From an uncultured Eubacteriales bacterium (GTDB lineage Bacteria > Bacillota > Clostridia > Oscillospirales > Oscillospiraceae), in the NCBI GenBank assembly GCA_900320595.1, contig ONSW01000011.1, positions 1 to 37,765 on the forward strand: DNA of 37,765 bases, given 5' to 3'. Below are positions 9,001-17,296 of this stretch, in pieces. A model generated the notes under the pieces. It did not search any database and had not been told where the DNA came from. It saw nothing but the letters and a program-made list of their open reading frames with translations. The position numbers and the translations under genes are program-made. Position 1 is the stretch's first letter. Every line of letters begins with the position of its first letter.

Positions 9001-9539
9001 GAGTCATTACCGGTACCGCTCGCGGCCGAAAACTGAAAACGCCGGAAAACTATGATATACGGCCGACGACGGACAACGTCAAGGAAGCGGTTTTCAATAT
9101 TCTGCAGTTTGACATCGAGGGCAGACGCGTGCTGGATCTCTTTGCCGGGACGGGGCAGCTCGGGATCGAGTGCCTCAGCCGCGGCGCGTCAGAGGCGGTC
9201 TTTCTTGACCGTGACCGGGCGGCCGTGCAGATCGTAAAGGACAATCTGAAGACCTGCGGACTGAAGGGGACCGTCCTCTGCCAGGATTCCCTGTCGTACT
9301 TGAAGAGCTGCGGCCGCTTTGATCTGATTTTTGTCGATCCTCCGTATGATTCCGGGCTGTATGACGAGGTTTTGCGGACGATTAATTCGGTTGACATATT
9401 ATCGGAAGGTGGTATAATGATCGTCGAGGCACGTCGAACAGCCAACCTTCCCGAAATGACGGCGCCTTACCGAAAAGGGAAGGAATATTGCTACGGCAAA
9501 GTGAAAATCTGCACCTATTTCAGGGAGAGTTCAGTATGA
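8997..9539 (+). CDS. rsmD: 16S rRNA (guanine966-N2)-methyltransferase RsmD
   Basis: SAM-dependent methyltransferase of the 30S subunit. Motif I is VLDLFAGTGQLGIECLSRGA and the catalytic motif is VDPPY; the N terminus (MRVITGTARGRKL, then RPTTDNVKEAVFN) is the family signature. The length of 180 residues is normal. It overlaps uvrC by 4 nt (ATGA) and coaD by 4 nt. The rsmD-coaD pair is widely conserved in bacteria. Confidence 0.95.
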   Translation: MRVITGTARGRKLKTPENYDIRPTTDNVKEAVFNILQFDIEGRRVLDLFAGTGQLGIECLSRGASEAVFLDRDRAAVQIVKDNLKTCGLKGTVLCQDSLSYLKSCGRFDLIFVDPPYDSGLYDEVLRTINSVDILSEGGIMIVEARRTANLPEMTAPYRKGKEYCYGKVKICTYFRESSV

Positions 9540-10036
9540 GGACAGCCATCTGCCCGGGCAGCTTCGACCCGATCACGCTGGGGCATTTGAATATCATCCG
9601 CCGCACCGCGAAGATCTTTGACCATGTGGTCGTGTGCATCATGAAAAACTCCACCAAGACCTCGCCGATGTTCTCGGTCGAGGAGAGGACGGAAATGGTC
9701 AGACGCGCGTGCGTCCGCTATGAGAACGTCACGGTGGAAAGCTCGGACATCCTGCTTGCCGAATATGCCAAGCGCTTTGAAAATCCCGTGATCGTCAAGG
9801 GGCTGCGTGCGGCGTCGGACTTTGAATATGAATTCCAGATGGATCTGATCAACAAGAACATCAATCCCAAGCTGGAGACGATGTTTCTTACGGCAAGCGG
9901 CAAATATACGTTTTTAAGTTCTTCGGTCGTGCGCGAGATGGCGAAATACGGCGCCGATCTGACCGGCCTTGTTCCGCAGGAGCTGATCGCCGAGATCGAA
10001 GAAAAAGCGAGACAATGGGGGAAAAACAATGGATAA
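9536..10036 (+). CDS. coaD: Phosphopantetheine adenylyltransferase
   Basis: Penultimate step of coenzyme A synthesis: 4'-phosphopantetheine plus ATP gives dephospho-CoA. The nucleotidyltransferase signature GSFDPITLGHLNI is at the N terminus, and KGLRAASDFEYEFQMDLIN and the C-terminal FLSSSVVRE are diagnostic. The ATG at 9536, overlapping the rsmD stop, gives the usual 166 residues; an upstream in-frame TTG at 9488 would add 16 non-homologous residues. Confidence 0.96.
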   Translation: MRTAICPGSFDPITLGHLNIIRRTAKIFDHVVVCIMKNSTKTSPMFSVEERTEMVRRACVRYENVTVESSDILLAEYAKRFENPVIVKGLRAASDFEYEFQMDLINKNINPKLETMFLTASGKYTFLSSSVVREMAKYGADLTGLVPQELIAEIEEKARQWGKNNG

Positions 10037-10535
10037 CACGAACGACGTAATCGAACTGCTCGACATCCTCTACGGTATGGTGACCGAAGCCTGGGGCGTT
10101 CCTCTGGGCAACGACAAGTGCATCATTGAACGGGAAAAGGCCATCGAGATCATCAATGATATCAAGGCCAATCTCCCCACGTCTCTCGCCGAGGCCAAGC
10201 GTCTCGTCGCCGCGCGGGACGAGTTTATCGGCAACGCCAAGCGCGAGGCCGAGGCGCTGCGCAAGAGCGCCGAGGAAAAGGCGCGCATCATGGTCGAGGA
10301 ACAGGAGATCGTCCGCATCGCCAAGGAGCGCAGCGCGGAAATGATCGCCTCGGCCGAGGCCAAATCCAAGGAGCTTCGCCGTGTCGCCGCCGATTATGTG
10401 GACGATCTGATGCGTCAGACAGAGGAGAGCATCTCCGCCGCGCTCTCGACGGTACAGAACTCCCGCGGCGCGTTCCGCAGCGCCGGCGCTGCCTCCTCCG
10501 CCAAAAGCGCGAAGGAAGAAGTTCCCGCCGAATAA
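10029..10535 (+). CDS. Conserved coiled-coil protein of unknown function
   Basis: A 168-residue protein overlapping the coaD stop by 8 nt, so surely co-translated. The first 45 residues look globular (NDVIELLDILYGMVTEA). They are followed by a long, highly charged helix rich in A, E, K and R (about residues 55-135) and a serine/alanine tail. It resembles the ATP synthase b-subunit-like or DivIVA-like coiled-coil proteins that often follow coaD in Clostridia. There is no membrane segment and no enzymatic motif. The function is unknown. A strong terminator follows. Confidence 0.75.
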   Translation: MDNTNDVIELLDILYGMVTEAWGVPLGNDKCIIEREKAIEIINDIKANLPTSLAEAKRLVAARDEFIGNAKREAEALRKSAEEKARIMVEEQEIVRIAKERSAEMIASAEAKSKELRRVAADYVDDLMRQTEESISAALSTVQNSRGAFRSAGAASSAKSAKEEVPAE

Positions 10536-10554
10536 GAAGAAAGCGATAACAATG

Positions 10555-10588
10555 GATCCGAGCCTACATTTTGGGCTCGGATCTTTTT
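10555..10588 (+). terminator. Rho-independent terminator
   Basis: Perfect 10-bp stem GATCCGAGCC / GGCTCGGATC with a 9-nt loop and a five-T tract; it ends the uvrC-rsmD-coaD transcript. Confidence 0.9.
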
Positions 10589-10665
10589 CTGCAACTATAT
10601 TTTGATGTGCCTGATTTTGCAAAAAAAGAGCAAAAAATAAGACAAAAAAAGACAAAAAGTTTCTC

Positions 10666-10694
10666 TTGCTTTTTCCCAGACGCCCCCCTATAAT
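10666..10694 (+). promoter_or_regulatory. Promoter of the mraZ (dcw) operon
   Basis: TTGCTT (10666-10671), 17-nt spacer, perfect TATAAT (10689-10694), directly upstream of the MraZ-type repeats. The preceding 60 nt are A-rich, resembling an UP element. Confidence 0.75.
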
Positions 10695-10701
10695 TGAATT
10701 G

Positions 10702-10731
10702 AAAGTGGAGCGAAGTGGAGTAAAATGGTGA
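10702..10731 (+). promoter_or_regulatory. MraZ-binding repeats
   Basis: Three tandem units with exact 10-nt period at 10702, 10712 and 10722: AAAGTGGAGC, GAAGTGGAGT and AAAATGGTGA. They fit the GTG-containing direct repeats with 10-nt spacing known as MraZ operators in other bacteria. They lie just after the -10 element, where MraZ binding would block its own operon. Confidence 0.7.
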
Positions 10732-10756
10732 AAAAAACAGGAGAAGAGGTGCAACG

Positions 10757-11173
10757 GTGACAGGCGAATTCCAGCATTCCCTTGACAATAAAAGCAGATT
10801 GTTTATCCCTGCCAAGCTGCGAGAAGAACTTGGCGAGGTTTTTTATATGACGTTATCGATGGACCGGTGCCTTTGCGCATACAGCGCGGAGAACTGGCAG
10901 ATTTTTTCCGACAAGGTCGGGGCGATGCCCTATGTCCAGCAGCGGAGGATGCGGCCGCTTTTTGCGCATGCCGCACGCTGTGAGCTTGACAGCCAGGGCA
11001 GGACGATCATCCCGCAAAATCTGCGCGCCTATGCCGGCCTGACAAAGAACGTCACCGTGGTCGGCTGCAACAATCATGCCGAGCTTTGGGACAGTGAGGC
11101 CTGGAAGAGCGTTTTCGAGGCGGAGTCTACGCCGGAGAATATCGCCGCGGCCATGGAGGAGCTTGGCTTCTGA
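10757..11173 (+). CDS. mraZ: Transcriptional regulator MraZ
   Basis: AbrB-fold DNA-binding protein that autorepresses the division and cell-wall cluster. Both MraZ half-domains are visible: MTGEFQHSLDNKSRLFIPAK at the start and ELDSQGRTIIPQNLRAYAGL in the middle. Length 138 is usual. Translation starts at GTG 10757 after AGAAGAGGTG. The stop TGATG overlaps the rsmH start, so the two are coupled. Confidence 0.95.
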   Translation: MTGEFQHSLDNKSRLFIPAKLREELGEVFYMTLSMDRCLCAYSAENWQIFSDKVGAMPYVQQRRMRPLFAHAARCELDSQGRTIIPQNLRAYAGLTKNVTVVGCNNHAELWDSEAWKSVFEAESTPENIAAAMEELGF

Positions 11174-12108
11174 TGACGGAATTCAAACACGTTTCCGTCC
11201 TGCTGGACGAGTGTATTGATAATTTAAAGATCGATCCGGACGGCATATACGTCGACGGCACGCTCGGTCTCGGCGGACATTCCGCCGAGATCGCGAAGCG
11301 TCTGCGCAGCGGGCGCCTTATCTGCATCGACCGCGATGAAACGGCGATCGAACGCGCGGGAGCGCGCCTCGAAGCTTTTGCCGACCGGATCACCTTCGTT
11401 CACGGCAATTTTTCAGACACGGCTTCGATTCTCGACTCGCTTGGGATCGACGCGGTGGACGGAATGTTGTTTGATCTGGGCGTATCCTCGCCGCAGCTTG
11501 ACGAGTCGCAGCGAGGCTTTTCTTATCAGCACGACGCGCCGCTAGACATGCGCATGGACAAGAGCGCGGCACTGACGGCCTTTCAGGTCGTCAACGAATG
11601 GGATGAAAACCGCCTTAACCGAATCCTGTGGGATTACGGCGAGGAGCGCTATGCCCGCCGCATCACGGCGGCTATCCTGGCATATCGGGAAAGAAAGCCG
11701 ATTGAAACGACGCTGGAGCTGGTCGAAATCATTCGCGGCGCAATGCCCGCGGCGGCACTGCGCGAAAAGCAGCATCCCGCCAAAAGAAGCTTCCAGGCGA
11801 TTCGCATCGCCGTCAACGACGAGCTGGGCGAGATCGCGACCATGATGGACACGGCTCCGGACAAGCTGCGTCCGGGCGGAAGGCTTTGTGTCATCAGTTT
11901 TCACTCGCTGGAGGACCGGATCGTCAAAAGCGGGATCGCGCGGCGGGAGAACGGCTGCGTTTGTCCGCGCGAGGCGCCGATCTGCACCTGCGGCTTTGTC
12001 CGGACGCTCAAAAGTGTCACAAGAAAACCCATCCTGCCGACAGCGGAGGAACTTGAGAGAAATCCGCGCGCACGCAGCGCCAAGCTGCGTGTGGCCGAGC
12101 GCGTATGA
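11173..12108 (+). CDS. rsmH: 16S rRNA (cytosine1402-N4)-methyltransferase RsmH
   Basis: Methylates N4 of C1402 in the 16S rRNA decoding centre. Family motifs are present: HVSVLLDECIDNL at the N terminus, DGTLGLGGHS (SAM motif I), DLGVSSPQLDESQRGFSY, and a C-terminal ISFHSLEDRIVK. It is 311 residues, which is normal. It overlaps mraZ and the ftsL-like gene. Confidence 0.96.
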   Translation: MTEFKHVSVLLDECIDNLKIDPDGIYVDGTLGLGGHSAEIAKRLRSGRLICIDRDETAIERAGARLEAFADRITFVHGNFSDTASILDSLGIDAVDGMLFDLGVSSPQLDESQRGFSYQHDAPLDMRMDKSAALTAFQVVNEWDENRLNRILWDYGEERYARRITAAILAYRERKPIETTLELVEIIRGAMPAAALREKQHPAKRSFQAIRIAVNDELGEIATMMDTAPDKLRPGGRLCVISFHSLEDRIVKSGIARRENGCVCPREAPICTCGFVRTLKSVTRKPILPTAEELERNPRARSAKLRVAERV

Positions 12109-12392
12109 GAAGCGGCAGGGGAACGAAAGGCTTTGTCGCGGCGGCCTGCTGTGCGCTTGCCGGAGGGCTTCTGATCGTCTCGCTTTTCGGCGAGATCAGG
12201 CTCGGCGCGCTGCGGGACGAGATCCATACGCTGGAGAGAGAAGAAAAGACGCTTGAGGAAAAGCGTTCGGTGCTTTCGGTGCGTCTCGCCGAACGGATGG
12301 ATCTTGAAGAGCTGGAAAGCTATGCGACCGGAGTGCTCGGCATGCAGCGATGCCGTCCGGAACAGCTTGTCGAGCTTGATTTAATACCGTAA
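12105..12392 (+). CDS. ftsL: FtsL-like septal protein
   Basis: A 95-residue bitopic protein: short basic N terminus, one membrane segment at about residues 9-28 (FVAAACCALAGGLLIVSLFG), then an extracytoplasmic coiled coil of E/L/R heptads. This architecture between rsmH and the PBP is that of FtsL, which with DivIC and DivIB controls septal peptidoglycan synthesis. Sequence conservation in FtsL is very low, so the call rests on topology and position. The ATG overlaps the rsmH stop. Confidence 0.75.
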   Translation: MRSGRGTKGFVAAACCALAGGLLIVSLFGEIRLGALRDEIHTLEREEKTLEEKRSVLSVRLAERMDLEELESYATGVLGMQRCRPEQLVELDLIP

Positions 12393-12456
12393 TGACATAG
12401 AATGCCCGGCTGCCGAATAAAGATATACGGAGAGATCTTTATGGCAGGAGCGGACC

Positions 12457-14775
12457 ATGGAAACTAACAACTGGAAAAGAACACCGGGGATCGGTATGCT
12501 TCGCCGCACGCTGTTTTTGATGGCAACGTGCGGCATTGCTGCATTTGCGGTGCTGATCGCGCGTCTCTATCAGCTTCAGATCACCGAGCATGAAAAATAT
12601 GAGTCGCTCGCCGTGGCGCAGCAGCTGCGCGAAGCGGCTTCGTCGAACGAGCGAGGCACGATCTGCGACCGCAACGGTGTTCCGCTTGCCATCAGTGCAA
12701 CGGTGGACAACGTATATCTAAGCCCTGTCGAGATCGAGATGTATGGAGAGGACAAGGAGCTGATTGCAGACCGCCTTTCTGAGATCCTGGGAGTCGACAG
12801 AGAGGAGATCTACGAAAAGGCCTCGCGGCAAGGGTCGTGGTATGTGACAGCGGCGCGAAAGGTCGAGCAGGAAACTGCCGAAAGGGTGCGAGCCTTTAAG
12901 GAAGAATACGGCATCAAGGGCGTCCGTCTGGAAACGGACACAAAACGATATTACCCCAACGGCTCGCTTGCCTGTCATCTGCTTGGATTTGTCGGAACGG
13001 ACAATTACGGATTGGAGGGGATCGAAGCGCAGTACAACAGCTTTCTCGAGGGCGGCGCGGGTTCAACGGTGCGCGGAACGAACGCATACGGGACCGAGCC
13101 GATGTTCGAGCAGTATGCCGAGCACATTGCGGGAGAAGAGGGCTGCGATGTCGTCACGACAATCGATTCGACGATCCAGTATTTCATCGAAAAGCATCTG
13201 AGGCAGGCAGTCGCCGATTACGACGCGCTCAACGGCGCGGGCGCGATCGCAATGGACGTCAACACGGGAGCCGTCCTTGCCATGGCGTCGCTGGACGGAT
13301 ATGACCCGAATGATTTCCTGGCTGTCAGCGAAAAAGCACAGGCAGCCGTTGACGCGGCTCCGAACGCAGAGGAGGCGCAAAAGCTCCTTGCCGCGTTTCA
13401 GGCAAGACAATGGCGCAACAAGGCACTGTCGGATACATATGAGCCGGGCTCGACCTTCAAGATCATCACGCTTTCGATGGCGCTCGACAGCGGAGCTGTC
13501 TCACTTGGCGACGGGTTTTACTGTCCCGGTTATGTCAGCGTGATCGGCCGCAGCTCGCCCATCCGGTGCTGGAAGGACGGCGGGCACGGTTCGCAGACGC
13601 TGACGCAGGCTGTGCAGCATTCGTGCAACGCGGCGTTCGTCGCAATCGGGCAGCGCGTGGGCGCGGAGCGCTTTTATGAGTATTGCGACGCCTTTGGCTT
13701 TCTACGGCTTTCTGACGACCCGGACGAGAATCTCAGCGCCAAAACGGGGATCGATCTCGCCGGAGAGAGCGGGAGCATCTGGTGGAGCCGCAATACTTTC
13801 TGCTCACCGAAAAATCTGTCGCAGCTTGCGGCTGCCTCTTTCGGTCAGACTTTTACGATCACGCCGCTGCAGCTGATCACGGCTGTCAGCGCCTGCGTCA
13901 ACGGCGGGCGGCTGATGAGGCCCTATGTCGTATCGGAGATCCGCAGCGCGGACGGGGAGACCGTTCTCAGGCGAGAGCCGGAGCTCGTGCGGCAGGTGAT
14001 CCGCGAGGAGACGAGCGAAAAGGTACGCTCGATCCTGGAGCAGGTCGTAGGCGACCCGAAGGAAGGAACAGGGCGCAACGCCTCGGTCGCCGGCTATCGG
14101 ATCGGCGGCAAGACCGGAACAAGTGAAAAAGTTAGCCTCGAAGCCGCGACAGGGGAGAAGGAATATATCGTCTCCTTTATCGGTTTCGCGCCGGCGGATG
14201 ATCCGCAGATCGCGGTGCTTGTGTTTCTCGACACGCCGTCGCCCAAAACCGGGATCTATATCAGCGGCGGCCAGATGGCGGCGCCGGTCGTCGGCGCGAT
14301 GATGGCGGATATCCTGCCGTATCTCGGCGTGAGGGCGGAACAAAACGCTGCCGACGATTCTGCCAGGGACGTCATGATGCCGCAGACCGTGGGAAAAAGT
14401 CTGGACGAGGCCGGGGCGCTGCTGAAAAAGGCGGGGCTTCGCTTTCGCACGATCGGAGAGGGCGAAACCGTTACGGCACAGCTTCCCGCGGCGCTGTGGC
14501 AGATCGCGCGCGATACGGAGACGATCCTGTATTTGGGCGCGGAGATTTCAAATGAAAAAGAAATTGTTCCCAATCTCGCGGGAATGCGTTATAATGAGGC
14601 GCGGGATGTGCTTTCCCGCTATGGGATCTATCTTCATTCTCTCAGCACCGTGATAGACGGAGAGCAGCAAAGCGTCAGCACGCAGAGCATTCTGCCGGGA
14701 TATGCGGTCGAACACGGGAGCGTGATCGAGGTCTCGCTTGTATCGAACGACGAATCCATGCTGGGAAAGTACTGA
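12457..14775 (+). CDS. Class B penicillin-binding protein with PASTA domains (SpoVD/PbpB type)
   Basis: Peptidoglycan transpeptidase anchored by an N-terminal membrane helix (about residues 18-38), followed by the PBP dimerisation domain with the RGTICDRNG motif. The transpeptidase motifs are complete: S332TFK, S389CN and K552TG. Two C-terminal PASTA domains follow, about 645-700 and 704-768 (VPNLAGMRYNEARDVL is the second). FtsI, PbpB and SpoVD share this plan, and the sequence alone does not say whether this one serves vegetative division, spore cortex or both. It lies 64 nt after ftsL; the ATG at 12457 follows CAGGAG, while an earlier ATG at 12441 opens only an 8-codon frame. Confidence 0.93.
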   Translation: METNNWKRTPGIGMLRRTLFLMATCGIAAFAVLIARLYQLQITEHEKYESLAVAQQLREAASSNERGTICDRNGVPLAISATVDNVYLSPVEIEMYGEDKELIADRLSEILGVDREEIYEKASRQGSWYVTAARKVEQETAERVRAFKEEYGIKGVRLETDTKRYYPNGSLACHLLGFVGTDNYGLEGIEAQYNSFLEGGAGSTVRGTNAYGTEPMFEQYAEHIAGEEGCDVVTTIDSTIQYFIEKHLRQAVADYDALNGAGAIAMDVNTGAVLAMASLDGYDPNDFLAVSEKAQAAVDAAPNAEEAQKLLAAFQARQWRNKALSDTYEPGSTFKIITLSMALDSGAVSLGDGFYCPGYVSVIGRSSPIRCWKDGGHGSQTLTQAVQHSCNAAFVAIGQRVGAERFYEYCDAFGFLRLSDDPDENLSAKTGIDLAGESGSIWWSRNTFCSPKNLSQLAAASFGQTFTITPLQLITAVSACVNGGRLMRPYVVSEIRSADGETVLRREPELVRQVIREETSEKVRSILEQVVGDPKEGTGRNASVAGYRIGGKTGTSEKVSLEAATGEKEYIVSFIGFAPADDPQIAVLVFLDTPSPKTGIYISGGQMAAPVVGAMMADILPYLGVRAEQNAADDSARDVMMPQTVGKSLDEAGALLKKAGLRFRTIGEGETVTAQLPAALWQIARDTETILYLGAEISNEKEIVPNLAGMRYNEARDVLSRYGIYLHSLSTVIDGEQQSVSTQSILPGYAVEHGSVIEVSLVSNDESMLGKY

Positions 14776-14798
14776 TAAAGGATATAAAGAGGAAGAAC

Positions 14799-16250
14799 AT
14801 GAGATTATCGGAACTGCTGCAGGATCTTGAGATCCTTTCCGCCACGGCGGATATGAGCAAGGAAATCACAGGCGTGTGCTACGATTCGCGAAAGGTGAAG
14901 CCGGGCGACCTTTTTGTCGCCGTCAAGGGCTTTTCGTCCGACGGTCACCGCTTTATCCCAACGGCCCTGGAAAAGGGGGCGGCCGCCGTGCTGTGCGAGG
15001 ATATTCCCGCGGACGCTGCACCCTATGTCCAGATCGCGGACTGCCGTCTGGGATTGGCGCTTGCGAGCCGCAACTTTTACGGCAATCCCGCCGGGGAGAT
15101 GACGGTCATCGGGATCACCGGGACCAGCGGCAAGACGACATCGAGCTATCTCATCCGGCACATGCTGGAGGAAAAGCTGGGCGCCAAGGTCGGGCTGATC
15201 GGAACAAACGGCAACATGATCGGCGACGAGCACATCCATTCGGAGTTTACAACGCCGGAGAGCCTTGAGCTTCAGCAGTTGTTCCGGCGCATGGCGGACA
15301 GCGGCTGCACGCACGTCGTGATGGAGGTCTCGTCCCACTCGCTTGTGCTGGAGCGCGTGGCGGGGATCCGCTTTGACGTCGCGCTCTATACCAATCTCTC
15401 GCAGGATCACCTGGATTTCCATCATACGATGGAGGAATACGCCGCGGCGAAAAAGAAGATCTTTTCCGTATGCAGCACGGCCTGTGTCAACGCAGACGAC
15501 GCATGGTGTGATTTCATGAGCGGAGATGCGGCCTGCCCGATCCTGTCCTTCGCGGTCGATAAAGAGGCTGATCTCCGTGCAGAGAACGTCAGCCTTTCTG
15601 CCTCCGGCGTGCGCTTTGAAGCCTGCCTCGGCGAAGAGCGCGCCGAGACCTCGCTTGCGATCCCGGGACTTTTCTCAGTACACAACGCGCTCGGTGTGAT
15701 GGCAGTCGGGCTTGTTCTGGGGCTCTCGCTTGAAGACTGTGCCGACGCGATGCGCTCGGCAAAGGGCGTCAAGGGGCGCTTGGAGAGCGTACCGACAGAC
15801 GGCGATTATGATATTATCATCGATTATTCGCACAAGCCGGACGCGCTGGAAAACGTGCTGACGACGCTCCGTCCCGTCACGCGCGGAAGACTGATCGTGC
15901 TCTTCGGCTGCGGGGGAGACCGCGACCGGCTCAAGCGGCCGATCATGGGCGCAATCGCCTCCGAAAAGGCCGATCTTTGTATCGTGACGAGCGATAATCC
16001 CCGTACCGAGGAGCCGGAGGCGATCATCGATGAGATCATGGAGGGCGTCGAAGGGAAAAGCGCGCAGGTCCTGCGGATCTGCGACAGGGTCGAGGCGATC
16101 CGCGCCGCTATTGACAACGCCCGCGACGGTGATGTAATATTGCTTGCCGGGAAAGGCCACGAGGATTACCAGATCGTAGGCCATGAAAAACACCACATGG
16201 ACGAGAGAGAGATCGTGGCCGACTATCTGAAGATGAGGAAAAAGATATGA
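14799..16250 (+). CDS. murE: UDP-MurNAc-L-Ala-D-Glu:meso-DAP ligase MurE
   Basis: Adds the third residue of the peptidoglycan stem peptide. The ATP-binding motif GITGTSGKTT lies near residues 103-112, the YTNLSQDHLDFHHTMEEY central motif is present, and the substrate-selecting motif is DNPR at about 399-402, which marks meso-diaminopimelate rather than L-lysine ligases. A C-terminal LLAGKGHEDYQI confirms the family. It is full length at 483 residues and overlaps mraY by 4 nt. Confidence 0.95.
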   Translation: MRLSELLQDLEILSATADMSKEITGVCYDSRKVKPGDLFVAVKGFSSDGHRFIPTALEKGAAAVLCEDIPADAAPYVQIADCRLGLALASRNFYGNPAGEMTVIGITGTSGKTTSSYLIRHMLEEKLGAKVGLIGTNGNMIGDEHIHSEFTTPESLELQQLFRRMADSGCTHVVMEVSSHSLVLERVAGIRFDVALYTNLSQDHLDFHHTMEEYAAAKKKIFSVCSTACVNADDAWCDFMSGDAACPILSFAVDKEADLRAENVSLSASGVRFEACLGEERAETSLAIPGLFSVHNALGVMAVGLVLGLSLEDCADAMRSAKGVKGRLESVPTDGDYDIIIDYSHKPDALENVLTTLRPVTRGRLIVLFGCGGDRDRLKRPIMGAIASEKADLCIVTSDNPRTEEPEAIIDEIMEGVEGKSAQVLRICDRVEAIRAAIDNARDGDVILLAGKGHEDYQIVGHEKHHMDEREIVADYLKMRKKI

Positions 16251-17257
16251 CGATAAAGCTGATATGCTCTTTTATTCTGTCGTTTCTGTTTGCGACGGGC
16301 TTCGGGAAATATTACATTCCCTGGCTGCACCGGCAGAAGGCAAATCAGGAGATCAAGAGCGAGGTCACCTGGCATAAATCCAAGAGCGGGACGCCGACCA
16401 TGGGCGGCGTGATGTTCATACTCGGCGTGCTGCTGTCGATCCTGACGATCGGCTTTCCCAGCATGATGCAGGGGAAGTTCGTCCATCTGTTCGTGTTCCT
16501 CTTCGCGCTGGTGTTCGGCGCGATCGGCTTTCTTGACGACTGGGAAAAGATTAAAAACGCGCAGAACCTTGGGCTGACCGCTGGCATGAAATTCCTGCTG
16601 CAGCTCTCGGCGGCACTCGTTTTTATATTCCTGATGCGCCGCATCGGCTTTGTCAGGCCGAATCTGTATATCCCCTTTGTGGGCACGACGGTCCCGATCC
16701 CCGAATGGCTGTATTTTGTTTTTGCGGCCTTCGTCATCGTCGGAACGGTCAACGCGGTCAATCTCACCGACGGCGTGGACGGGCTTGCCACCGGCACATC
16801 GCTGCCGGTATGCCTGTTTTTCGTGGCGGTCACCTTTGCCTGGGGAAAGGATTTTCTTGAACTCGGCATTTTCGCCTCGGCGCTGCTGGGCGGACTGATG
16901 GGCTTCCTTGTTTACAATTTTAATCCGGCGAAAGTCTTTATGGGCGATACCGGTTCGCTGTTCCTTGGCGGCGCGGTGGCCGCGATGGCCTTCGCCTATG
17001 ACATGCCGCTGATCCTTGTTACCATCGGCATCATGTACATCATCGAAACCCTCTCGGACATCATCCAGGTCGGTTATTTCAAGCTCAGCCACGGCAAGCG
17101 CGTGTTCAAGATGGCACCGTTCCACCATCACCTTGAGATGGGCGGATGGACCGGGAAAAAATGGAGCGAAAAAGAACTCTTTGTGCTCTTCACAGGCATA
17201 AGTCTGCTGTTTGCGGTCATATCATTTATTGGGGTGTTCCAGCGTTACGCCATGTGA
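16247..17257 (+). CDS. mraY: Phospho-MurNAc-pentapeptide transferase MraY
   Basis: Multi-pass membrane enzyme making lipid I from UDP-MurNAc-pentapeptide and undecaprenyl phosphate. Signatures: KSGTPTMGGVMF, GFLDDWEK (aspartate pair), NAVNLTDGVDGLATG, VFMGDTGSLFLGG, and the HHHLE loop before the last helices. Length 336 is slightly on the short side of the usual range but complete. In many Firmicutes murD follows mraY; here a FtsW/SpoVE gene follows directly. Confidence 0.96.
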   Translation: MTIKLICSFILSFLFATGFGKYYIPWLHRQKANQEIKSEVTWHKSKSGTPTMGGVMFILGVLLSILTIGFPSMMQGKFVHLFVFLFALVFGAIGFLDDWEKIKNAQNLGLTAGMKFLLQLSAALVFIFLMRRIGFVRPNLYIPFVGTTVPIPEWLYFVFAAFVIVGTVNAVNLTDGVDGLATGTSLPVCLFFVAVTFAWGKDFLELGIFASALLGGLMGFLVYNFNPAKVFMGDTGSLFLGGAVAAMAFAYDMPLILVTIGIMYIIETLSDIIQVGYFKLSHGKRVFKMAPFHHHLEMGGWTGKKWSEKELFVLFTGISLLFAVISFIGVFQRYAM

Positions 17258-17296
17258 CCGACAGCATTTCGGGCAAAAGCCGGGGAGGTGGGAGAA

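Noticed and set aside
12441-12467. 8-codon ORF before the PBP gene
   Set aside because: Ends after a few codons and has no ribosome binding site; chance ATG.
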